Shown one piece after another: positions 46,140 through 57,769 of a DNA stretch of 64,000 nt (positions are counted from its first letter, which is position 1; every line of letters starts with the position of its first letter). Under the pieces are notes generated by a model. That model did not search any database, was not told the origin of the DNA, and saw only the letters and a list, made by a program, of their open reading frames with translations. Made by a program: the position numbers and the translations under genes. The stretch is from Heterocephalus glaber (Eukaryota; Chordata; Mammalia; Rodentia; Bathyergidae), in assembly GCF_000247695.1 (NCBI RefSeq), contig NW_004624751.1, forward strand, positions 22,056,456 to 22,120,455. The letters are read 5' to 3'.

Positions 46140-49100
46140 GCTTTCATCCGCATGTCCTCATTTTTCTTTCATTTGAACTGCTTAAAGCTAGCACTTGACT
46201 GAGCATCTGAAAACTACAAAGATTCAAGGAATGATTCCCTGAGATCTGATCACTTAAAGCAAGGCTTGTAACATTATTTATAGACTATTAAAGATAGAGT
46301 GACTAGACAACCTGGTTTGTTTGAACCTGGTTTGAACAAGTCCTGGCTTATCTATTATCTCAAAGCTTTTCATTCTCCAAAGCACACTAGGGCACATACT
46401 ACATTATATGACTGCCCTAAATGGAAGTAAAAATTGCACTTGGAAGAACTGAGTAAATTATTATTTTGACCATTGGAGCTACTTTTTCTTGAAATGGAAC
46501 CTCTTTGTACTTTATCAAATTTCCAATTCTAAATTCTAGTTTGGAACCAGACATGCTTTTCCATGTGAAATGGGTATATTTGGACAGAAATTTTGGAGTT
46601 GGGGTGATACATTATCTTTGGAAACTGGATGCTTTATTTGCACTGGTTTTGATGTAGGAAAGCTAACTAAAGATGTTGAGGTATTTTTTTTCCTTGTTGG
46701 GTATTCTTTTTAAGAGATGGAATGGTTGGCCAGTGCAGTGCAGGAAGTATCTTCATGATACAGGACAAAAAGCTGGCTCCAGGATGAACAAGGAAACAGC
46801 TACCATGAAAGGAGATGTTATTCTTGAAATGGACAAGAAATGGGAGAGAAGAAACTTGAAGTGTCCTGTGAATGGTTTGGATTTAGTATGAAACGCAAGA
46901 GGTTTAGGGGGAAATACGAAAAAAAAGAACAGTCAAAGGAGAAGAATTGGAAAGTGGCTGGTTCACAGGATTTATGGTGAATTAAGGGAGGGAAAGGGTG
47001 ATGGTAAAGGGTCAGGAAGGTCAGATGCACGGACATCTTCAAAAAAGTATGTGCTACATTTACACAACTACATTCTGTTAATGTTCCCTGAGTGCAATGC
47101 TAGATGAAAACCCCAAATAAAAATTAAGGTGCAAAATTGGATGAAAGATGCCCATTACTAGTATCTCAAAAGATAATAAATAATATAGGCAAAGGGAGTA
47201 TACTACACTGCCAAGTGAAAATTTTAGAAGTAATTAAATGCAGTGTTCTGTGGTGGTATCGCTAGAGTGACAAATTAATGCATTTATACTATTTTCTCAC
47301 TTTTATGTTTTCTATTTCTCCTGAACAGAATTTTAATTTATAATGGGTAAAAGACTTTTGAGGGTTTCGAAAAGTATAAAAATTTTCATTGAATATTTTA
47401 AGTAACTCTTATTCCTATGCCATCTTTGTTGCTCAGTATCTCCCACTCTTCCTACCCTACCACCACCCCCAATCAAGTTGATCATTATCATGATCATGCT
47501 AGTTATAAATAGCAGAGGCTAAGAAAAGATTAAAACTGCCAATGCTTTCTAAGGAAGTAAATCCCTAAAGCTTCAAGAACAAGAGAAAAGGGAGTCACTG
47601 AGAGAAAAAAGTCACAGAAGACACAGGACAGGAATCAATTGCAAGGCAATGTGTTATGCTGTCTGGACACTGACTCAGGGTGTGCCAAGTCAGGGTGTGT
47701 GGGAAATCCAGTACTCAGAACAGTCCCCTGGAGTAAATTTATCTAGAGCACTATTCTAGTACTGTTCTTCATTGGGCTACGTGCCTCATGTATTTTCAAC
47801 TTCTCTCTGTTTGGGGATTCTATCACTTGTTCCTTTTGGAAGTTACTGGATATGTGGAGCTTCATCTACTCCAGAATCATTTGGAGAGCCAAATAATCCA
47901 GGCTGGGTATCTTGTAAAGTGTCTCAGACACCAGGATCTGTGAGTCCACAGGAAGTCTTTGGCCTTAATGTCAGATGAAATGGGCAACCATCCAAGATAT
48001 AGAAGAAAGATGAGGATTAAAGAATAGGAGGAAGCATTTAAGGTATATCAAATACTGCCACATTCACTGCCCTTCCAATGTAGATTTCTACCACACTACA
48101 TAGTGTTCTATTATATATTTGCTGCTTTTAACAGATCTATAAGCTTAAGAAAGCAACGGACTTGATTGTTTTTAATTTGTATGCATCATACAGCATCTTG
48201 AACATGGGTATATACAGTTAATGAAAGTTTATAGCATGAAACAATAGTTACATATCATCTTTCTCAAATTAGAAACTCCAACCTCCAAAATAAAGTATCT
48301 AAATTTTATGACATTCACCTTATACTCTATCATCAGAAGTTCATAGCTACAATAATACCTACTTAGCCTCTACAATTCCTCTAATGATTAAGTCACATTT
48401 TAAAAAATCATTCCTGGTTTCTGAAAAATCAAACTAAGTTCTCAGTTTAGACTCTTAAACTATGACTAAGGACTAAAAGTAAGCTTCTCTGCTATGTTAT
48501 ACTGAAAACTTACCTGCCTTCTTTCAATTTAACAACAAATAATATTTTAAGGTTTGGTGCTAGTTATAATGACTGTTACTTTTAAAAAGAATTTATTATT
48601 ACAAACTAATTTTTATACAGTTTTTCAGGCTAAATAAGCATTTTTTGAAAAAATAAACAAAGGTTAAATAGTTTGCCCAGAGATATAAAGGCAGAGATGG
48701 AGGCTTTATATTTATTAATTAGTATCTTTTTTACAAAAGCACGTGCTGACCAGCAGACAAAGTTGAATCCAACACATCACTGTACCTGATGCCTATTACT
48801 GTACTTATACTGTACCTGTATTAAAATAATGATGAGGAATAATACATTTAGAAAATGATAATGACAAGGCTGGAGAAAACTATGTAAAGGGACTAATTTA
48901 ATGGAAAACTGGCCCAGATAGAGGAAAAAAATATGTAAGATAGAAGGTAGAAATATCACTTCAATCATAACTAATGCTCCATGAAGCATCTTAAAATAAA
49001 AGCCCATAATGTCATCTTTGTTGTTTTTCTGCATAAATGCAGAACTAAAAATTACCCTTTACAATATAGAGGGAACAAATACTGACCTATGAACAAACTA

Positions 49101-49410
49101 CTGGGTTTATTCAACAACCTGCACACCTGAGGTAAAATTTGAAAGAAAATACTTGCTATAGATCTGAAATGATACCACCATTTACAGATACTCATTTCAG
49201 AAATTTATATATGCAGAAACAAGAAAAAATTAACAACATTAAGATAAGGACAAAAGAAATGCAAATCTTTGCTATGGGAAAATACATTCAGAAGTAGTAG
49301 CTCCTTGCTAGAATGTATTTTATACTGAACAAAGTCTTAAGGAAAGAGATGATAAGTTTTCCCGTTATCATTTTATATAAGTATTTGTCTTTTGTGTATA
49401 CTTAAGAATT
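46140..49410. other. Unique AT-rich sequence
   Basis: No gene or named repeat recognised. Short frames (46673-46891, 47772-47978) show no domains. Confidence 0.45.
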
Positions 49411-49422
49411 TGGATTCTTTTT

Positions 49423-49509
49423 GTTTTTTTCTTTGGTACCGGGGATCGAACTCGGGTCCTTGCGCTTGCGCAGCAGGAGGCGAAACCACTGAGCTAAATC
49501 CCCAGCCCA
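49423..49509 (-). mobile_element. Young ID-type SINE, minus strand
   Basis: Minus strand: gggctggggatttagctcag, a CpG-containing core (gcgcaagcgcaagg on minus) and the B box gttcgatccccggtacc. The exact repeat ggattcttttt lies at 49412-49422 and 49510-49520. Intact CpGs mark it as one of the youngest copies here. Confidence 0.94.
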
Positions 49510-50500
49510 GGATTCTTTTTCTATACTCAGCAGAATATCTTTCTAGCACAGTGATAAAGCTTGTTGGACTTCATGCTCTGGAAATGTGTGTGGTAAGGTT
49601 CTTATCAACTTCCATACCCCAATTTCTGTTATCAATGCACATTAATTCGTATGTTATTTGACAAAAAAACTGAAGTGTTCAAGATCTTTGTTGTTTTTTT
49701 TCTGTAAAACAAAATATCTGCTTGCAAATAAATGAACTCCAAATTTTGGCAAAGTTTTTTTCAAATTTTAGACTATTAGCATGTAGTCACAGTGACACTT
49801 TGTGTTCACTGTTGGGGAATGCACTCTAGTAACATGCTGGATGAGTGGATACTATGATGCATGGTGCAGGGAGTGTTGTTACAGCTTCCATCCTTGGGAG
49901 ATCTAAGGCAGAAAATAAGAAACAGAGTGAATCAAAATGAAATGTGTAAACTCAACGCTGACTAGATTAATATAAAAATGATGTGTTAATAACACATGAC
50001 TGGTATCCTTCCAAATTCACTAATATTCTTTGTTTTATATTGTCCAAGAGTATATACTCTTATTTTTAGTTGACTCACCTGAAAATCTTTGGATCAAAAA
50101 TATCTATTCTATATCATTTATCATCTCAATTCCTTATTTGGATTCAAAGATTGACTTTTTCTCTGAAGTGATACAATTCTACTTTTATCTTATGAAGTAA
50201 ATGATAATAAATTTCAACAACTACTAGTGAAAAAGAATAATTTAAACTCAACTATCTAAATATGCAATTATGCAACATCTGGTTAAAGACATTTATATTT
50301 TTAATATAAAATATTTTACTCTAGTACTGCAGCTATATTTATAAACACTACATAATAAAGATTTAGAGAAATATTAAACAAAATAATAAATCTGAACTTA
50401 TTAACTATTTATATTTATATTCAAATAGTTCAAAAAGAAGCTTCAAAATCTTTCAGCAACTAATTAAGAATTTGATTTTAATGCAAAGCTTTAACTAATA

Positions 50501-50870
50501 CAAAGTCTGTCAAAAATGTATACACATTTCAGGAAAATAAAAATGGTGCAATTTTTTTTAACAGATGGTGTTACCCTCATATGGTGGACCCAGGAGGATG
50601 TCATATATCTCACAAAACCCACTACACTGCTGGCCCCTAGAGAAGAAATTAAAATGCCTGTGCAGGAATCTCAGTGATCAAGGTTGCCCAAGCAGCAGTT
50701 CACCATACAAATGTCTGGGAGCTCATGGCCACCACTCCGAGCACCTCTTGTAATTGTAGAGGCCAAAGATAACTTGTATTTATCTCATGATGTCTCAATA
50801 AATTTAACATTAAAATACTCATACAAGTTTTTCTTCTCCTGAGGTGTGTATAAATTTTTGGTGGGTTCTA
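50501..50870 (+). mobile_element. Short mariner-type transposon fossil with ~33-base inverted repeats
   Basis: Left end caaagtctgtcaaaaatgta through tacacatttcagg. The right end (cctgaggtgtgtataaattt through ggtgggttcta) is its reverse complement apart from mostly transition differences. TA flanks both ends (50499-50500, 50871-50872). Inside, a plus-strand frame ends in GAHGHHSEHLL at the stop 50751-50753, similar to the GGHIEHL-type C-termini of some mariner/Tc1 transposases. About 370 bases, non-autonomous. Confidence 0.6.
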
Positions 50871-51171
50871 TATATCTATACATAAAATATTTATTTAATC
50901 TACACTGAGAATGTAACACATGCACTGCCTTAGTTGGAAGCCAAAGACTAAAGGCCATCTAGGGTGTCAGAAGCACCATCCTCACTGGTACTTGGTCCAA
51001 TTTTGTCCCATATTCTTCTTTCTTTATATAATTTCTCTATTATTATTATATTATTTTTAATGATAGGTATGGAATTTTCAATTGTCTAAATACATTCTGA
51101 AAACAGTAGGAAAATAAGAATTACCTAAGGTAGCTAATAGGATATTTGACAATTGTGATAAAGACATTCTG

Positions 51172-51173
<2 letters not shown>

Positions 51174-51205
<32 letters not shown>
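51174..51205. repeat. (TA)n microsatellite
   Basis: About 15 uninterrupted TA units followed by tgcatgtatatac. Confidence 0.93.
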
Positions 51206-51207
<2 letters not shown>

Positions 51208-51477
51208 TGTATATACACACAAATATACATAGGATTTTAAAATAGAATATATGTAAACAAAATTTTAAATCGATTGGTGTCTATGTAGATTAAATTCCAG
51301 TAGTGGCTTTTTAGAGATAAAAGAATACAGTTTTACAGGGTTAACATTATTTAGATTTTGCCATTCTATGTTCAATAAAACAATTACTGTAATTCTTTAT
51401 CTTCATAAATACCTTTATTTTAAAAAATAGCTCACATAATTTAGAAAACTTGTCCCAAACATAATAACTAAGAATGT

Positions 51478-51862
51478 CTTAGTTACCTTTGCATCGCTGG
51501 GACAAAATATGTAACACTCACGAGTTAAAGAAAGAGTGGTTTATTTTAGCTTGCAGTTTGTAGAGGTTTCAGTCTATAGTTGGCTGGCTCTGCGGCAGGG
51601 TGGCAGAGCAGAGTATGGCAGAAGAGAAACAGTTCATGGTATCACAGCCAGAAAGCAGAGCCATTAAGGGAGGATGCAGCCTTCCAAGTCATGCCCACAG
51701 TGACCCACCTCTTCCCACCAGGCTTCACCTTCCAACATCACACTCAGCTATAAGCACACAGTAGACTAATCCAGTATCACACATCCGTCATCCAGTCACC
51801 TCTCACAACCCCCACCTAGGAGCACATGAGATGGGGGTGAATCTAGATATAAGCTATGACAG
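51478..51862 (-). repeat. MaLR-type LTR-like repeat, near full length, minus strand
   Basis: Complete-looking copy: gtcttagttacctttgcatc, gctgggacaaaatatgtaac, gtggtttattttagcttgca, gaggtttcagtctatagttg, cccacagtgacccacctctt, ccacctaggagcacatgaga and tctagatataagctatgaca. It is the reverse complement of the 29.4 kb copy over its whole length. Confidence 0.65.
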
Positions 51863-52699
51863 GGCAGAACAAGGATTTGAACACAGAGCCAGGCCACAAA
51901 CACTTTTCTAAATCACATATGTTGTGCTAATAGTATGTTTAAGAGATTTGAGTTAAAGAAGTTGTGGATAGTTAATATTTCATAAACTAAACTTAGGCTC
52001 ACCAATGAATTAACTTCAACCTGGAAGAATCTATGTGGCATCCCTAAATTTGTGTACTTTCCAGTATTAAGTATTCATAGATTCACTATGACTTCCCCCT
52101 AAAAGATATGTGAAAATGCCTTCCTTTGTACCAAGTAATCATTAAGCATAAAATTATGGAACAAATCTAAGAAAATGGAACAAACTCTAGCTATAAAATA
52201 TAGTCACTAAAAGTTTAGCTATGTCTTCTGAAATGCAACAAATTGAAACCTCATACTGAGACATGAAATGTTTAGGAAAGTCTTATCATTAGCTTGAATT
52301 GTTCCACTGAGTCCATAGAACCAGTTCTGTCAATAATCACATCAGGCAACTTGAGTAACTGAGCAATCCCAGAAAAATTATCCAACCACTATCAATGGCA
52401 ATTTTAGTCATTTAAATTTTATTCCACATGTTATTACATTCATTCAATTTATATTCAGAGTCACAGAAATGTCTCAAAATTGCTATAATTTGTAAGCAAA
52501 AGAGAAATTTTTCAGATAACAAAAAAATTCAACATTCTCCAATCTCATAAGAACAAGGAGAAAACTGAAAATAACAAATTTGTTATAAAGTGTTATTGAT
52601 GGCTAGTGAGGGAAGAAAACACTAGAAAAATACTATCCAAACAAAAGTAAACACAATTCTAATTGCTACAAACATCACTGCTTTCCCCCACCTCCTCTA

Positions 52700-52920
52700 C
52701 TATAGAATAGTACCATAGACATACCAGGGACTACTGTGTGCTGCATAGACATTATCTCAAGGAAGCATTATAATAAATAGATAAGCAAAGTCCTTTATCC
52801 ATATTTGCTTTAGAGGAAACTGAGGTTCAGAGAGACTAAGTATTTTTTCTACAGATTGGAAATGGCCAGGTTGATATTTAAAACTAGGATATTTATTCTC
52901 ACAAGTCCATGATCTACATT
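52700..52920 (-). repeat. MIR SINE fossil, minus strand
   Basis: gacattatctcaaggaagca, gaggaaactgaggttcagag and agactaagtatt follow reversed MIR. Confidence 0.7.
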
Positions 52921-53249
52921 GGAATGTCCAAAAGAAAAATCCTTGAGATCATAATAGCTGAATCATATACTCAAATGAATTATCCTTAATGCTATTAAAT
53001 TTGATATGATAGAAAACTGACAACATGATTTAAGTGGGGAATCAGATTATAAAAATTCTGTCATGGATTGAGCTCTTTTATGCAAGGCCCTATTTCAGGT
53101 ATTGTGGGGAACCTAGAAATGAATCAGATATAATCCCAACTGTGCACTAAAGTTGCTTTTGAAATAGTGGGGACTTCATAATTCTTTGAGGAGCTTAATG
53201 AATAAAATAAATGTTTTTTAAAATCCAAGAATTTTGGACATTATAACCT

Positions 53250-53460
53250 GAAGAATACTAATATTTATTATGTGCTTAAAATCTACCGTATACTACTTAA
53301 TTTAATAGTCACAGATATCAGAGGAGGTAGATATTAGTAATTTACCTTATAGGTAAGGTAATGGAAAGTCATAAATACTTTTCTCAAGGTAACATACCTA
53401 AAATGTAAATCAGGAATTAAATTGAGATCTATCTTAATTCCAGACCTGTATTTCCTATAC
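53250..53460 (-). repeat. MIR-like fossil, minus strand
   Basis: attatgtgcttaaaatctac, taatttaatagtcacagata and ctcaaggtaacatacctaaa follow reversed MIR loosely. Confidence 0.5.
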
Positions 53461-53610
53461 TTTCATCCATTCATTAAACAAATACTTGTTGTGTGATATT
53501 TGCTAATCATTCTGCTAAATGCTGAGAAAATGACCAGATTTCTGTCTGTATGGAACTTAGAGTCTATTGGAAAAATCATGCATTAAAGAAACACAATATA
53601 TATGGCAACT
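53458..53610. repeat. L2-like fossil
   Basis: ttcatccattcattaaacaa, atacttgttgtgtgatattt and tggaacttagagtctattgg match the 'cattcaacaaatatttattg ... agcttacattctagtgg' pattern of L2-type repeats. Confidence 0.5.
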
Positions 53611-54054
53611 TGACTTGTTAGAAGTTTGAAAAAATTTACAGGATATTATAAGAATGATTAAGGAGGACAATAAAGATGCTCAAAAATGTCTCTTTGAAGA
53701 AATTAGTTTTCCATTTTTTGAAGAGTTAAATTAATATATGAAGAATTTGTCTTGACAAAAATGCAGAGCGGCTTACTACCTAGAGAAGAACTAGTACAAA
53801 CGTCCTGAGAGAATGCCTGGAAAACAGTGAGAAGACAGAAGTGAGCTAAATTTGAAATAACATTGTAAAAATTGGTCAATTTTAATTTTAGGAATTGGGT
53901 AGGGTGGGAATTGGGGAATGGAAGATGAGTAAGTTTCCTTAAGAAAATTTTGAAAGACATAAAATCTGTTTAAATACAAGTACTTTGTGAAGTCTTAGTT
54001 TCATGACATTTTCCTAGTAGACTGATCAGGAGTCAGATAATCTAAACTTGACTT

Positions 54055-54129
54055 ATAAGGAGATATTCTTATGAATAGAAGCATGAGGTAAAATAAGGAG
54101 ATATTCTTATGAATAGAAGCATGAGGTAA
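54055..54129. repeat. Exact 38-base tandem duplication
   Basis: The unit starting ataaggagatattcttatga occurs at 54055 and again at 54093 with no mismatch, so it arose recently. Confidence 0.92.
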
Positions 54130-55024
54130 TTATGGCTGAACTTACAACTCCAAGATCCTAAATTACAGATGATTAGTTTGACCTACAGTGACTCTGGCAT
54201 GCTCTTTCTTCATGCTTTCTCCAGAGTCTTCTAATGTGTGCACTGCACCTTGCTCAGAGAAGGATGAATTACTCTGGCCTAACAGACACTAGGTGGATGT
54301 CACTGTCTTTTGGAAAGGAGATGAGTTCATTCTGAACCACAAGGTAGAACTTAAAGTTCTGGAATAATTTAGACTTCAGTGCCAGCATCATTTCAGCCTG
54401 TGATAGTGCCAATTTATTTAAGCAAAACCCTGTGTGGTATGCAATTCAATCACATTAGACCAATGGTAAGATTTAGAAAATGCAGTTATGTTTATATTAG
54501 CATACGCTCTCCTACCCGTGCAATGGCAGCGAACCTAATTGATATGTGGAAGTGCTTTGGATAAAATGGGTGTGTGGGGGAGGGGTCTGGGAGGGAGGAA
54601 GGGGACATAATTCAAGGTAGTCAATTCTCTGGTTGACATTCCCTGCTCTCCACACCTTCAGAGCCAGAGATTGCAATCTTCACCATGTGATGAATTGTTA
54701 TTTTCCACATGTGGGATTTAGTTTTCTCCTCCTTGTCCCATCATCTTTGCAAATCTGCTTGCCTCATAGCAGGGATCTGAGGGTTAATCATTTATTTAGT
54801 GTGTAGAAAAGTACTTTGGGCATCTCGGAAGAAATATCTTATATCGAGAATAAATAATACAACAATAACTAGCTAGCGAATTGTAGTTAGTGTGCATCTT
54901 TCATTTCAAGTCTTGCACGAAACCTATCCATTCTTCATCCATGGGTGGGCAAGGTGAATTACTGAAGTAAAACACACACATTATTTCTGGCTCACAAAAT
55001 AAGCCCAATAGATAACAGCGTAAG

Positions 55025-55125
55025 AGAAGATAAACAGAAACGCAAGAATTCCCTATAATGAATGTTATCAATATATATTTCCAAAATGTACCAATAAATG
55101 TTTTGATTAAAAAAATACAAGATTC
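55025..55125 (+). mobile_element. L1 3' tail fragment
   Basis: caagaattccctataatgaa, atatatttccaaaatgtacc and aataaatgttttgattaaaa match the same L1 tail family, ending in an A-rich tract. Confidence 0.75.
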
Positions 55126-55129
55126 CCTA

Positions 55130-57600
55130 GATTTTATTATTCAAGAAGACCTTTCTAGGACTTCATAGGTGATTGGTACTGCGGGCGTGAGGTGTGCAGG
55201 ATCTGCTTCTGCTTTATGAGTCTGTCTCATTCCTACTCTACTTTGGAATATGCATTAGTGACCTGCTGTATGTCTCTTAAAAGATAAAATGTAAGCTCTT
55301 TTCTCTCTCAATGGATCTAAAATTAACATCAGTGTGCAATCACTAAACCCAAATTTATAAACAAAATAATTTGGATCCTGCACAGACCTACACAAAACTA
55401 AGAGGCTAATTTCTCTCTTCCTTATCACGCAGTTGTAAACACTACTTTCTTCAATCTTTATGAGCAGGAAAGCCTATTACAGAGGCCTAAATCATACAAA
55501 GTGGACAGATTCCTTCACGGAGGCCAATCAGATATGAACTAAGTTCAGTGAAGAGCTTAGGAAGCCCCTACACCTCACTGACAGCTGTTTTCTGATTCCC
55601 CAGAGGGAAAGCCTGTGACTAGTTAGGTCAGTTCACAGGACAGAAAAACTGGTACAAACAGAGTTGCTACTCATCGCCCTTCTTCTGGAGGGGCCTCTAT
55701 TAAGCTGCAAGTAGGAGAGAAGATCACATTCTTGGAGGTGTTAGTTATCCAGCCTTCTGCTTAACTCTGCGCGCACACTACTGGGCAAGCGGCTTTGTGA
55801 TAGAAGGAGAAGAGAGAGAGAGGAGGGAAGATAACTTTTGGAAGAGAATCAATTTGAGAAAGTGAATAGAAAGCCTATTCCCTTTGAGTTTCCCTTGCCA
55901 TAATTAGCCTCTCACCTATTTATGAGAGAATTAAAGTCTGATCCAAAGGCAACATGGGGTAATTAGGCCTTGGCCAGGCAGGGGAGCCATCATGCTGTGG
56001 GTGCTGGCAAGGCAAGTGTGAGCCTCTAGAGCGATTTGGACAGGATGGGAAATTGTGTCACGGGTCTAACAACTGGAGATCAGAGGGATGGGTTTCACTC
56101 CAAATGCTCCACTTGTTTACCCAGGCAAATAAGTGTTGCTTCACTTCTTTTGTGGTGATATTTTCTAAATTTTTGCTGAACTCAGTTCATACATTTTAGC
56201 ACCCTCCTCCCAGCCTCCTTTTCTGCAGGAAAAGCCAGGAAGCCAGCAGCCAGGGAAAGGAAGAGTGAGCCATCTCCTGAGTCCCTGGAACACAAATCTT
56301 CTGTGCTCAGAAAAGCCAGCCAGCTGTCACCACATTCCAGCTGTTCTGGTAACCAGGCAGGCTGTTCAGGGGCAGGATGCCCCAGTGGTAGCAGGGAAAA
56401 GGAGCTCTTCAAGAGGGCTTTGAGAGCCACCAGGAGCTGGTGAGGGCTGCTCTTTGGGGCAGTCTGTCCAGGAAAAGCCTTTTCAGTGCAGCAAGGTGCA
56501 GCTGTATCAGAGGGCAGGGCTGAGGAGAGACTATTATGGCCAGGCCTCTGGAATGATTTGGTGGCAGAGATTGGAAGGACAGAAGTGAACCTTGTCTCCA
56601 TGTGTGTCTGGGAAGGTGGTGTTACCAGTCCCAAGGAACCAGAAAAGAAACTTCTCCTAGGGCTCCACTGTCTATGGTAGATGGACCACCTCTGACAGCA
56701 GCATTTGCCCCGTCCATCATTTTGGGGCTGGGGTGTGGGCAGCAATAGGGCTTTTCCAGGCCTAAAACTCTTGCTGACCTCCACCCGACACCCCCCACTT
56801 TTCTCAACCCAGTTCTTCTCCACATGCCCTGATCATCCACAAAATCATTGGATTGGATTCCCTCCCAACATAAGAAATTATTAATTCTGCCCTTCCTTCT
56901 TAGAGAGAGAAGAAGGCAGCTCAGTGTTCAATAGATTAAGTAAATGTGTATTTGAGGTGGGGGGGTTGTGACATTTGTCAGTTGGAGAAATCAATAATCC
57001 AAATATTAGCAGGCCTCATGTCCTCTTAATAGCCTCATGTTCAATACTCCTTATTCCAGAAAAACTTTCATTTCCTTTGGTAAGAAATCTCTATGTGTAA
57101 GGAATATAGATCTTATGCCTGAGGCCAAGACTACATGATTCTCTAGTCTAAATAGTTTATAGTTGTAGAAAATAAACTATTTAATTCTCAATATTGAAAA
57201 ATATTGGTTATTAATAGTGCTGTTAACCTTTGACCATCAAACATAGTTGCTTATTTACTCATTTCATCATTTAAAGCAATGTATTGTGAATAAGCAATTA
57301 TATTTCAGTACAATGTAATATTCAACTTTTTCACTTGTGTGAATTCCAGTATCGTATTGGAACTAGAGTCTCCAGGAAGACTACATCAAAACTTCATTAC
57401 AATATAAAAGGAAAAGACTTATTTTTTTGTTCTTTGCATGTTATCTTTGAATCCCAGGACCAGTTTAATGAATGAGTATGTAAAATTGGATTGCGCAAGC
57501 TTTAAGGATAGTTCTAATAGAATTGGTCATCAGTTTGCTTTCACTTTCTGTCGTAGTTTGGGCATTCTGTAGAGAATGAGTATTCTTCTAAGGAACCCCC
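55130..57600. other. Unique sequence with a GC-richer block at 56170-56850
   Basis: A 213-codon minus-strand frame (56182-56823) starts at GTG, not ATG, and has no recognisable domain. The block lacks the CpG density of an island. Confidence 0.45.
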
Positions 57601-57765
57601 GGTTTTTGCATTCCATTTAACAATTATCAAAGTGCTTTCATAGAACTCAGTTAGGTAGATAGGAATTAAGTAAAGCAATTATAAGCACAGCTATTTTACA
57701 GCTGAGAAAATTAAGGTCCCGAGATGAAAGGACAGGTGGACCACACAAAAAGCAGATATTACTAC
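57600..57765 (-). repeat. MIR-like fossil, minus strand
   Basis: tcaaagtgctttcatagaac, gctattttacagctgagaaa and attaaggtcccgagatgaaa follow reversed MIR. Confidence 0.6.
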
Positions 57766-57769
57766 CTTT

